64,000 nt of DNA from Halobacteriales archaeon YIM A00013 (lineage in GTDB: Archaea > Halobacteriota > Halobacteria > Halobacteriales > Haloarculaceae). Within the stretch, counting starts at the first letter, position 1; every line of letters starts with the position of its first letter. Shown here in pieces: positions 43,861-52,462 of this stretch. The stretch covers positions 62,001 to 126,000 of the forward strand of contig JAKCFM010000002.1 in the NCBI GenBank assembly GCA_025041195.1, read 5' to 3'. Under the pieces are notes generated by a model, which was not told where the DNA came from, made no database searches, and saw only the letters and a list, made by a program, of their open reading frames with translations. The position numbers were made by a program, and so were the translations under genes.

Positions 43861-45024
43861 ATGACGAACCACGATAATCCATTCCAGGATGCCGGCTTTG
43901 AGACTCTTGCAGTCGGGGCAGTCGCGACGAACGGAGAAACGAGCGACGTTATTCCGCCTGTCCATCTCTCGAGTACATTCGAATGGAGTAGTGGTGGAAT
44001 TGAGCACGAATACTCTCGTGAGAGCAACCCGACGCGAGTTGCTCTTGAGGAACAGTTAGCTCGTCTCGAAGGCGGCGAGCACGGGTTGGCATTCGCTTCG
44101 GGGATGGCAGCCATCTCGACGACAATGTTGTCGTTTGTTCCGCCGGGAGGTCACCTCGTCTCCGCAGAGTCGCTCTACAGTGGAACGGAGAAATTGCTCA
44201 CGAAGTTCGTTGCCGGTCACCTCGGCGTCGATGTCGAGTTCGTCGATGCTCGCGATCCTGAAAACGTCGCCGCGGCGGTCGATTCGGAGACGGACCTGAT
44301 CTGGGCAGAAACACCGACGAATCCACTGATGCGTCTGTGTGATATCCGTGCGATTTCCGATATCGCCACCGATCACGGCGTTCCATTCGGTGTCGACAGT
44401 ACGTTCGCGAGCCCGTATTTCCAGGCACCGCTCGAACTGGGTGCTGATATTGCCGTCCACAGCACGACCAAGTACCTCAACGGACACTCTGACTCGATCG
44501 GTGGTGCTGTCATCACCGACGACGATGGGATCTACGAAGACCTGGCGTTTTCCCAGCAAATCGGGCTCGGGAATATGCTCTCCCCGTTCGACTGTTATCT
44601 CGTCGGCCGAGGAATCAAGACACTTCCGGCACGGATGGAACACCACGAGGAGAACGCGATGGCAGTCGCTCGTTTCCTCGAATCCCACGACCGGGTTGAC
44701 AGCGTTTACTATCCGGGTCTCGAAAGTCACCCACAACACGAGCTTGCGACCGAACAGATGTCGGGATACAGCGGAATGCTTTCCTTCGAGTTTGACGGGA
44801 CGGCCACTGAACTTGAGGCGTTCATCAATGGGCTCAAGATGTTTACTCCTGGAGCAAGCCTTGGTGGTGTCGAGAGTCTCATTGAAGCTCCGTCGCTGAT
44901 GATCCCCGACCAGGTCAGCCACGAGGCAGCCACCGCGGAGATTCCTGATTCATTGGTTAGGATTTCTGTTGGTATCGAAGATGTCGATGATCTCTGTGAA
45001 GACCTCCAATCAGCGCTACCGTAG
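43861..45024 (+). CDS. trans-sulfuration PLP enzyme (cystathionine gamma-synthase/lyase type)
   Basis: A 387-residue Cys/Met-metabolism PLP enzyme. ATG 43861 is preferred over an in-frame start 7 codons earlier. Family marks are PPVHLSSTFEW near the N-terminus, YSRESNPTRVALEEQLARLE, the PLP-phosphate region FASGMAAISTTML, and the PLP lysine in HSTTKYLNGHSDSIGG near residue 200. The strand before it reads GVDSTFASPYFQAPLELGAD, where many homologs have DNTFATP. The end PSLMIPDQVSHE and LVRISVGIEDVDDL is intact. It would act in methionine/cysteine interconversion; synthase, lyase and sulfhydrylase cannot be separated by eye. Confidence 0.9.
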   Translation: MTNHDNPFQDAGFETLAVGAVATNGETSDVIPPVHLSSTFEWSSGGIEHEYSRESNPTRVALEEQLARLEGGEHGLAFASGMAAISTTMLSFVPPGGHLVSAESLYSGTEKLLTKFVAGHLGVDVEFVDARDPENVAAAVDSETDLIWAETPTNPLMRLCDIRAISDIATDHGVPFGVDSTFASPYFQAPLELGADIAVHSTTKYLNGHSDSIGGAVITDDDGIYEDLAFSQQIGLGNMLSPFDCYLVGRGIKTLPARMEHHEENAMAVARFLESHDRVDSVYYPGLESHPQHELATEQMSGYSGMLSFEFDGTATELEAFINGLKMFTPGASLGGVESLIEAPSLMIPDQVSHEAATAEIPDSLVRISVGIEDVDDLCEDLQSALP

Positions 45025-45162
45025 GTGTGTTTCCCTTTCTGACCATCTGTTTTGATGCTACGTTTTCTAACCCCTGCTATATCATTCTATAATATTTGAT
45101 TCTTTTCGCGAGGCTTCCCCTGATCTGCAGACGCGTGGTTATTTTTCACTACGTCATATTAT

Positions 45163-45225
45163 CCTATAAATAACCACAGTCTGTACCAATTTTGCTCAAG
45201 AAGCGGTTATGCTCAAGTTGAGAAG
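45163..45225 (+). mobile_element. solo left end of the IS4-like element
   Basis: ATAAATAACCACAGTCTGTA and the following bases up to GCGGTTATG match the DNA just upstream of the intact transposase (49825-49870: AAAATAGCCACAATCTACAC to GTGATTATG) and of the fragment at 46656. The coding sequence that follows is unrelated, so only the end remains. The rest of 45025-45267 has no gene. Confidence 0.6.
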
Positions 45226-45267
45226 GTCAGTTCCAATGCATGGATTGGGCTTCTATTCAGATCTCGT

Positions 45268-46173
45268 TTAGAGAGTCTGTATCTCTTCTCTTATCTCGTC
45301 ATATTTTACCAATGAGAATCCAACTATAATAGCCAGGAAACCAAAAAGTACAGACACTGTAATTTGTTCGTGTAGCAGTATCCATCCGTTTACCGCAGCG
45401 AAGACAGGAGCAACGTACCCAATGAGATTGATCTGAACGGGACCGATACGATCGAGGAGGGTAAAATAGATTAGATATCCTACACCGGTGGCAACCACTG
45501 ACAAGTAGCCTAGTGCAGCGAGTGCAACGGGTGACCAGACGACTGTCCCCAGAGATTCTTCGTGAAGACCAGCACTCGTTGCGTGAAGTATGACTGTCCC
45601 AATGAGCATCATCCACGCTTGCATCGACTGAACCGGAATTGATGTACGATAGCGCTTGGTAAGGACCGCCCCGAGAGCAAACGCCTCAGCAGCAAGAAAC
45701 ACCAACCCAACTCCTCGAATATCAGCAGTGACGAGCGTTTGCGATGTGGGATTAGCAATGAGCGTCGTTCCAAAGACACCAAAACAGATCCCAGCGAGCT
45801 CGTTCCGGGAGAGATCGTCTGTCGATAATAAAAGACTCGAAAAAACGGCGGCAAGCACTGGATCGAGACTGACGATAATACTCGCAACCGCGCTGGTAAC
45901 ATATTGTTGGCCAATAAATAGCAGTGCATGATGAGCAGCGACAAATAGTATACCTCCAATGAAAACTTCGACTCATCCTGCCCGTGACGATGGGCACCAC
46001 TGATTGGTTGAGACGATGGCATAGCCGAGCATTATCACTCCAGCAATATCGAAGCGAACAGCTGCGAGTAACACTGGCGGAACATACGGGAGTGCAGCTC
46101 GAGTAGCAACGAACGAACTCCCCCAGAGCATCGCCAGTAGGATGAACAGTCCCGCTGTACGATACCGAGCCAT
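45268..46173 (-). pseudogene. EamA/DMT family transporter gene interrupted by an in-frame TGA
   Basis: A single frame of 301 sense codons from ATG 46173 to the stop at 45268, broken only by TGA at 45973-45975 (codon 67). Both EamA repeats are complete when read through: the first from GLFILLAMLWGSSFVATRAA to GQQYVTSAVASIIVSLDPVL, the second from LVFLAAEAFALGAVLTKRY to VSVLFGFLAIIVGFSLVKY, giving about ten helices. Around the stop it reads WCPSSRAG, stop, VEVFIGGILFVAAHHALLFI. In homologs an ordinary residue sits here. The protein would export small metabolites or amino acids. It is a recent pseudogene or a read-through case. Confidence 0.8.
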
Positions 46174-46237
46174 TGGGGATCTAATCTCTATTATGGGTTT
46201 AACCGAGCTATTAAATGGAATATGGTGGCCTTGAGGA

Positions 46238-46498
46238 TCAGTCTACCAGAAGAGTAAGCGAAAGTTGATCAGCACCATGATTTTCCTCAACCGCTTGGAC
46301 GAGTTTTCCAACCCCCGTCGTAATCCCGTAGATCACGTGCCCCTCATTAAGCCAATCTCCTACCTGTTTATAAGATCTCTTAATACTACGCTTGGCTTCT
46401 GCAGTTAGCTCAACACTAGTATTCTTTCTTCCTAGTGCATGTACTTCATTACATCCTAACTGCGGGTCTGTACCGAGATCGATTAGCATACAAAACAT
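46238..46498 (-). pseudogene. N-terminal fragment of a histidine/aromatic amino acid ammonia-lyase
   Basis: 86 codons that match the start of HAL/PAL-type lyases: a dv-like segment CNEVHALGRKNTSVELTAEA, then HVIYGITTGVGKLVQAVEEN with the conserved YGxxTGxG motif, ending DQLSLTLLVD and a stop where homologs continue QxNLLxSH. The MIO-forming Ala-Ser-Gly catalytic region is missing, so the product is not functional. It is flanked by a transporter pseudogene and an AT-rich stretch. Confidence 0.75.
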
Positions 46499-46655
46499 AT
46501 ATTTATAATATCATGTAAATGTAATTGTTATATTGGTGGGGATCAACATGATCGATTCAATTTCTTATTATATTAATAACATTGAACCTTCACTCATGAT
46601 CATTCCTCTCTATTGGATATTATAGCGAATTTATGATACTTATATTTTATATTAA

Positions 46656-46840
46656 TATAAATGACTACAGTCTAAACTTACTTTGATGATATGGTTGCTA
46701 TGCCGGCGACAATTACCTCCAAACGCGCTGTTTTTCAGACCACTGCTGACCACTCGGAGTATCACTGGCCGTACTACCGCAATCCAGATACTGAATACAC
46801 CACAGCATATAATATTACTATATATTATAATTCGAAATAG
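46656..46840 (+). pseudogene. left end and N-terminal fragment of the IS4-like transposase
   Basis: The left end ATAAATGACTACAGTCTAAA is followed by ATG 46691 and 49 codons: ITSKRAVFQTTADHSEYHWP then YYRNPDTEYT, matching VASKRVVFQTITDASDFYWP then YYRDPEIELT of the intact copy. Homology ends after about 40 codons and a stop follows in AT-rich DNA. Confidence 0.8.
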
Positions 46841-47174
46841 TCAGGCCACTAGCAAGAGTGACCAACAAAAGACCATATAGAAGGAGATGGACAGGGCTGG
46901 TTGGGTTGATCTCCATCTCAATCATCCACATTCCGATAAGATATACAATTATACTACCAGATATGAAATTGAATAGTTGGATATCGGTCACCTTTCCAAA
47001 TATGAAACCAAAGATTATAGATAAAATGAAAACTGTAATTATTATTATTATCCCCCATTCGCCACCCAACCTTTCATTTACTGTCATCCAATAGTTACTA
47101 CGTGGTGGCCACAAAATGAATCCAGTAATGAACGCGAATATACCACTGAACACGATCTCTTTTAAATCCAGCAT
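46818..47174 (-). CDS. hypothetical membrane protein in an AT-rich patch
   Basis: A protein of about 118 residues if started at ATG 47174 (MLDLKEIVFSGIFAFITGF); the frame is open to 47252. Four hydrophobic segments are visible (IVFSGIFAFITGFILW, WGIIIIITVFILSIIFGFIF, FNFISGSIIVYLIGMWMI, VHLLLYGLLLVTLASGL). The DNA is markedly AT-rich and the protein unusually rich in isoleucine for this genome, suggesting foreign or low-expression origin. The family is not recognised. It lies between two transposase remnants. Confidence 0.55.
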   Translation of the reverse strand: MLDLKEIVFSGIFAFITGFILWPPRSNYWMTVNERLGGEWGIIIIITVFILSIIFGFIFGKVTDIQLFNFISGSIIVYLIGMWMIEMEINPTSPVHLLLYGLLLVTLASGLTISNYNI

Positions 47175-47233
47175 TATAATATAGTACTTATGTTGTCTAT
47201 TAAAAAGTGTTTTGTACATTATTAGGTTAGTGT

Positions 47234-47850
47234 TCAGATAAGCAGATTCCATTCGAATGACTGTAACAAATTGTCGGCAGTTTTGGTTTTGTGTTGCTGA
47301 AGCAGTTTGAGAGCGAAGAAGTTTTTCTTTTTAGCTCGAAAGACACGCTCAACGCTATTTCGATCTCCATGCTGTTCGTATCTGAAATCGAAGCTTTGCC
47401 GACGACACGCATTTTATAACGAATGTGAACCATCAACGAGAATCACAGCCGTTTCAACGTCATGTTTCTCGGCAAGTTCTATAAGAAACGATTGAGCAAG
47501 AACGGTGTTCGTTGTTGGTTCAAGACTTATATATGGGAATCCATTTATTTTAGGGTTGACTGCCGTCACGAGAGTAAGCTCTCGTGGGTTAACCAGAAAT
47601 CAAGATTTCTAGTCACCGCATACAGTCAATACCGCTCACTGTTAAGTCGGACCACGGTCTCGTCAACCGCAAGGTGATCTGGACTTCGGCCATCCCCTGG
47701 CTGTAAATCGGCTTTGTAAACCAGATATGGACGGTTAAACGTACTCGTTTGTCACCAAAGACTTCGAGGATGGAAACAGTATTTGAAATCAATAGTCCAG
47801 CACGAGCAGTTCCGTGTTGACCCCGTATAATCTTGTGTGATTGGGACGAT
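47234..47850 (-). pseudogene. IS6-family transposase pseudogene
   Basis: The reading frame of an IS6-type DDE transposase can be followed in pieces: LLISNTVSILEVFGDKRVRL; YKADLQPGDGRSPDHLAVDE with the first catalytic Asp, then TVVRLNSERY, a TGA where homologs have Trp, LYA; then after a double-hairpin insert (47564-47616) AVNPKINGFPYISLEPTTNT, AEKHDVETAVILVDGSHSL with the second Asp, a TAA, and FRYEQHGDRNSVERVFRAKK with the Glu region. It has at least two nonsense codons, one insertion and an upstream frameshift. Confidence 0.8.
47564..47616 (+). repeat. double-hairpin element, copy E (inside IS6 transposase remnant)
   Basis: A 53-base insertion that separates LYA from AVNP in the IS6 remnant. 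It opens CGTCAC and closes AGTCAC. Stem 1: CACGAGAG (47567-47574), loop TAAG, CTCTCGTG (47579-47586). Spacer GGTTAACC. Stem 2: AGAAATC (47595-47601), loop AA, GATTTCT (47604-47610). It shares its ends and spacer style with copy C. Confidence 0.75.
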
Positions 47851-48036
47851 TCGTAAGGTTTTCCGCTGCAGCATTCCCATTCATCAAGGAATTTGAAGCG
47901 GTCACCCGTGGAGACCCCAGAGAAATTTCGACTCAGTGAGCGTCTACGGTGATCGATTCCAAATTGTTGTCGAATTGATGGATTCTGAGCTAGTTTCTCT
48001 CAGCCATGACAGAAGTAACCTGAAACAGATGTGGCC

Positions 48037-48978
48037 TCATAGGCTTGAGTAGAGATGAGAAACGTATCCTCCGTGATCTAAGTATCCGCCATTATTGAAG
48101 TTATAGCGATTTTTGATAGCATTGGCAATTCCACGGCTGTTGAAAATATTCACTATCTGGAATTCTGCAGAGTTATATGAAACAGCTTCATGGGGGACCC
48201 AGTTATCCTCGTGGGCTGTCCCTGTAATGTAGTTATTACCAGTTGCCCAGAACTTCGCATGTTTGCCACCATCTACGCGGGCCGGATCGGTTGCGACAGA
48301 CTTGTGCTGCATCTCGAACTGAGATCTCTGAGGGACCCAGGCAAATCGGTTGTGCTGCAAGACAACGTCAGACCAGCCCTGGGAGACAAGAATATCTGTT
48401 ATTGCGCTAACGTTTTTTGACTGGGTTAGACCTGCAAGATTCATGGGTCCCTTGCGTTCGAAGCCGCCGTCAACATTCTCGTAATACCATTTCGGGCAAT
48501 CAATAGGCTTGTCTAACGCATTGGTTTCGATTGAGGAGGCTTCTTTATCCCGCTTAGCGAGGTGTTCAGCCCATTCATCGTCTTTCGCGTAGTAGGTATC
48601 CCACGGACGGCGAATTGTCCGTGTATTACGTTTTGGGAGTCCGTCATCTTGATTTTCCGGCCGGGGATGCGTTTCTGTAGACACTATCGCTTGCTGTCCG
48701 TAGCGCTCTTTAAGATCAGTGCTAACACATCGTCGACGTACGCGTACTTCGTCGGGTTTGATATGAGTGGTCACGATCTCTGTCCCCTGAACTCGGAAGG
48801 ATTCGGGAGCGTCTGGGACAGGATTCGCGTTTGCTTCCCGCGTACTAACACCTAGCCCTGCTAGCATTCCAGCAGTTGTACCAATCGACTGCAGAACCAT
48901 ACGACGTGTTTGTCCGCAGTCATTCTGTTCCTTTTGACCATTCGAGCTCTCTTCAGTAATCTTACTCATATGCAACAA
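48037..48978 (-). CDS. hypothetical exported protein (Tat signal)
   Basis: A protein of 313 residues (310 if started at the fourth codon, MSKITEESSN). The signal is Tat-like: TRRMVLQSIGTTAGMLAGL followed by an Ala-rich site. The mature part has three visible parts: a beta-rich segment with VTTHIKPDEVRVRRRCV, a basic linker (LPKRNTRTIRRPWDTYYAKD) and a C-terminal region, VDGGKHAKFWATGNNYITGT then AHEDNWVPHEAVSYNSAEFQ, ending in glycine/tyrosine-rich sequence. I do not recognise the family. The surroundings are transposon remnants on both sides, with a long AT-rich upstream region (48979-49159). Confidence 0.7.
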   Translation of the reverse strand: MLHMSKITEESSNGQKEQNDCGQTRRMVLQSIGTTAGMLAGLGVSTREANANPVPDAPESFRVQGTEIVTTHIKPDEVRVRRRCVSTDLKERYGQQAIVSTETHPRPENQDDGLPKRNTRTIRRPWDTYYAKDDEWAEHLAKRDKEASSIETNALDKPIDCPKWYYENVDGGFERKGPMNLAGLTQSKNVSAITDILVSQGWSDVVLQHNRFAWVPQRSQFEMQHKSVATDPARVDGGKHAKFWATGNNYITGTAHEDNWVPHEAVSYNSAEFQIVNIFNSRGIANAIKNRYNFNNGGYLDHGGYVSHLYSSL

Positions 48979-49159
48979 AATTTCATTCTAATAAGATTAT
49001 ATTAAATGTATTTTAATTTTTCTATCATTAAAAACAGAATATTTGTCTCCCAATGATTTTTCATTATATACTAAATAATGAAAAACCATTTATATAACTC
49101 AGTTAGTACTATTAGATTAATCGGCTAGAGTAGGTGGAGTTCCTCCATATATAATATAC

Positions 49160-49712
49160 TCAGAAACAGAGATATTGATAGACTCCTGGTGGACTGATTG
49201 ATTCAAGTACTGTCAAGACTGCTGATCTGATCTCGGCACAACTACCGAAGTGGCGGGTTCCTAAGACGAATTTGAGCCGTCGCAGTACTCTTCGGTTGGA
49301 TCAAGTTTGACGACCCGTCCGGAAATACACCAGTTCGATCGGTTCATCAGCGGCGATGTGCTTCACCGTTGCGGTGGTGAAGTACGTCGCCTGATCCAAC
49401 AGTACGACAACTTTCTCGCCGACTTTCGCTTGGAGATGCTCTAGGAAACGAATCGTCACCTCTACGGTGAACGATCCGCCACACTCCAGCGCCGTCGGAT
49501 CCCAGTACTCAGTGAATGCTCCTACAGATTCATTAGCCAACCGGATACCACGCCGCATACAACTCCGCCCCGACCGCTTTCCGCGCCTGATCGATGGCGA
49601 CAACAATGGCGTCCTTCTCTAAGATGAGGCTGTTAATTCCGATGTATGGGTTCGTCTGGATAGAGCCCGATTGACCATCTATTGTGATTTGGATCTCGAC
49701 TCGGCTACTGTC
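49160..49712 (-). pseudogene. IS630-family transposase pseudogene
   Basis: Pieces of an IS630-type transposase in three frames: AIDQARKAVGAELYAAWYPV; then SFTVEVTIRFLEHLQAKVGE, KVVVLLDQATYFTTATVKHI and ADEPIELVYFRTGRQT; then, after another shift, LDPTEEY and RRLKFVLGTRHFGSCAEIRS followed by LTVLESISPPGVYQYLCF. The second Asp (VLLDQA) and the Glu (PTEE) of the DDE triad are visible, but at least two frameshifts make it inactive. It lies just before the intact IS4-like transposase. Confidence 0.75.
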
Positions 49713-49867
49713 CATCTCGAACAGAGCAATTTGATTCTGACTGTGAACTCAGTCCGTTGTGAGAGGAGACAGCAGATACTTCGCTACGAAAGAAATATTT
49801 TCTTCTGATTAGCTCTATAGTGTTAAAAATAGCCACAATCTACACATTTTTTGTTGAAAGAGTGATT

Positions 49868-51583
49868 ATGTCGTCAACGGTCGCCTCGAAACGGGTTGTG
49901 TTTCAAACGATAACAGACGCTTCTGATTTTTACTGGCCATACTACCGTGATCCAGAGATCGAGCTCACGAGTAGCGACCTTGAAGCGTTCGAACACGACG
50001 TACACCGACTTGCTTGCGAGTGGTTCAAGCACGACGCCCATGATGACGTAGAAGCATTCATCAGCTGGTGTCCGCTGTACCACCTCGATTTCAGTCCTCA
50101 TGACGCCTATCCATCGTGGCATGCGAAGACGAAGCCTGCAGTCCCGATGATTCGTGCACTGATGGTGCTGGAGCTACACGACTGGAAACACGAGACAGCT
50201 CTTATAGAGTATCTCGGCGATCACCCTGACCTGGTCGATGCACTCGGTTTTGAAACGACACCTGACCAGTCGACGATTTGGCGGGCTCGCCACGAGCGAT
50301 TTGGCGACGAGCTGCTCCAATCGATCGAGGAGTGTGTCGCCTCCCTCTGTCTACTTGCGGCAGAGAACGGTGTGTCCGTTCCGGTGAGCAACTCCAGTTC
50401 GCTTAAGACCGATCTCCAACCGTTGGAGGAATCAGACGATGGTCCCACCCAACGAGAGATTCTGCAGCGGGCAGACGAACTCACAGCGGAGGCCCAGCGT
50501 CGCATTTTTCCAGCGTTTTCGCTTAATCGTGCCGAACAGGCATCGATTCCGGAGGATGCGTTCTGGGAGCTACAGACGTACCTTGGGCTGGGCGAGAACC
50601 TGTGTGCAAACGAGGGCGCACGGAGTTTTCTCACCGAATCAACGCGCAGGCAGACCCCACTCGGCCACAATCATCGTCATCATATCCGCCAATTTTCGAT
50701 CGAAGCGATTCGGGAGATGTATCATGCAGCCATGCAGCGACTTTTGGCTGAAACAACGAGTCGGTCCCACTTTCTTGGAGCTGCGTCGGTCGCGATCGAT
50801 ACAACCGAAGCAAGTCCGTTCACTGGCGATCGGATGGGCCACGAGGACGAAATCATCGGGACAAAGAAGGATACCAACGAGTACGCGTATCAGTGGGCCT
50901 CGATTCAGACGGTTGGACGAGGCCCACGGGTGATGCTTGACGCTCGGCCAGTGAGAAAGGGCGATACACTAGTGGAGATTGTGGCGGATCTCCTCGAGTC
51001 GGCCGAAGATCTGGTTCAGATTGAATGTGTGCTAATGGACCGTGAGTTCGACAGCCAGCACGTCCTGGAGAAGATCGTCGAGCGTGGTCACGAGTACCTC
51101 GTTCCGAAGCGTAAACAGACGAGTGAGAAAGCCGTTGCATGCCGGATGGAGAAACATGGAGTAGAGACGACGGTCAACAAACGTGGGCTCCACCTTGGAA
51201 AGAACGAATGGCACGAGACCTATCTGCTGTATTTGCCAAAGCAAGAGTACACCGGCCCGATTGAGAAAGGGCACGAACGATACGTGGTGTTCATGTCCTC
51301 AGAACCGGTGACGGGGACGGTTGAAGGCCGAGTTAGCTTCTATAGTAACCGTTGGGAGATTGAGATCGGCTACAAACAAATCAAGCGGTTCATGGCGAAA
51401 ACGACCTCGAAGGACTTTGTGCTACGGTTTTTCTACTTCGCATTTGGCTGTCTTCTATATTCGCTGTGGCGACTGATCGATCATCTGGTGCAGGTGTTCT
51501 TCACGGATACCTACGGCGATGATCCGTGGGTGACGATGCACGATGTGCTTACGTCGCTGAAAAAGCGCACTGGAGTAGGATAG
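49868..51583 (+). CDS. IS4-like (DDE) transposase, intact
   Basis: A 571-residue DDE transposase. ATG 49868 (MSSTVASKRVVFQTI) is chosen; the frame opens at 49820 inside the left-end DNA. DDE residues are in SVAIDTTEASPFTG (Asp), IECVLMDREFDSQHV (Asp) and SNRWEIEIGYKQIKRFMAKT (Glu, in the Y/R-W-E-K pattern of IS4-type enzymes). The N-terminal 130 residues are an HTH-like region with IEYLGDHPDLVDALGFETTP. Left-end DNA is recognisable at 49825. No perfect terminal inverted repeats were found by eye. It is probably the source or a sibling of the five fragments at 37015, 38928, 41183, 45163 and 46656. Confidence 0.88.
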   Translation: MSSTVASKRVVFQTITDASDFYWPYYRDPEIELTSSDLEAFEHDVHRLACEWFKHDAHDDVEAFISWCPLYHLDFSPHDAYPSWHAKTKPAVPMIRALMVLELHDWKHETALIEYLGDHPDLVDALGFETTPDQSTIWRARHERFGDELLQSIEECVASLCLLAAENGVSVPVSNSSSLKTDLQPLEESDDGPTQREILQRADELTAEAQRRIFPAFSLNRAEQASIPEDAFWELQTYLGLGENLCANEGARSFLTESTRRQTPLGHNHRHHIRQFSIEAIREMYHAAMQRLLAETTSRSHFLGAASVAIDTTEASPFTGDRMGHEDEIIGTKKDTNEYAYQWASIQTVGRGPRVMLDARPVRKGDTLVEIVADLLESAEDLVQIECVLMDREFDSQHVLEKIVERGHEYLVPKRKQTSEKAVACRMEKHGVETTVNKRGLHLGKNEWHETYLLYLPKQEYTGPIEKGHERYVVFMSSEPVTGTVEGRVSFYSNRWEIEIGYKQIKRFMAKTTSKDFVLRFFYFAFGCLLYSLWRLIDHLVQVFFTDTYGDDPWVTMHDVLTSLKKRTGVG

Positions 51584-52462
51584 CGTCCCGTTCGTTCCGT
51601 GATTTCCTGGTAGAGAGAGCGGCTGGGCTATTCCTATTTTTCAAAATAGTACAATTGGAGAATATTCTCAGCTATTCTCGCCCAATTAGATTCAAAATGA
51701 TGGATATTAGCACTTGATTCGATCACTAAATACGCGAATAATACAGTGATCAACAGAAATTCTCAACTAGTGGTGCATGGATTTGCTATAGCGATATGCA
51801 GTTTATGGATGGTGGTCTGGGGATGTAGATGGGCTGAGGGTGGTGAAAATTGGCGAATCGGGGGCAAACCGAATCACTTCGTTTTAGCCCAGTAATACGC
51901 AGTGAAATACTGCACTCCCACGCCCTCCGACAAGCACGAAACGTGAATCCAACAGAGACCGGTGCTACCCCCAGAATTTCGGACTCCAAACCGCAACGAC
52001 CAGGCGGTGGTCATGTGGAGCGGTGTATCTCAAAAAAATCGGAGAACGATGCGTAGGCCGAGCACAATGCAGTGATCAAACGATGCTGCTTGAAAACAAG
52101 GGCTGACTCGAGTCGAGGACACCATCGAACGACCAAGCGTGCGCTCGATCGGTGGTGGGGTGATGGTCAGAACTGTTCTACAACCGAACGATCTGCAATA
52201 TGGCGTTCATAGCCTGAGAATCGGTTGAATAGGTGTGGTTCGAATGAAATTGGCTCCGATGGTCAGTATTTCTATAGTCATGTATCGCGTAGCATGCTTG
52301 TGGGTCTCTTCGCCACCAACGAGTATCACAGTCGCGCAGTTCGGAGACCTAGCCTACATCTCGGCCGAGAGCGACTCACGCTCACACTATTCGCCGATAG
52401 GCTCGATAACCGACAGATGGACTAACTGGCTACGGAGTGACACCACGTCAGGAGACACTCGT
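51584..52462. other. gene-free stretch downstream of the transposase
   Basis: 879 bases. The first 120 contain A/T-rich right-end DNA of the IS4-like element, resembling the flank of the fragment at 38928. After that no frame has domain support. The frame leading into the DUF899 gene is open from 52235 but has no sensible upstream extension. A GACTCGAGTC palindrome is near 52105. Confidence 0.4.

Noticed and set aside
43631-43882. 83-codon minus-strand ORF upstream of the trans-sulfuration gene
   Set aside because: It overlaps the start of a secure gene and shows no recognisable domain.
11504-47638. UGA recoded as tryptophan in this organism
   Set aside because: TGA is used as the ordinary stop of many intact genes here (for example the permease ending at 21788 and GH97 enzyme 2 ending at 36990), so genome-wide reassignment is excluded. 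Local nonsense mutations are the simpler explanation.
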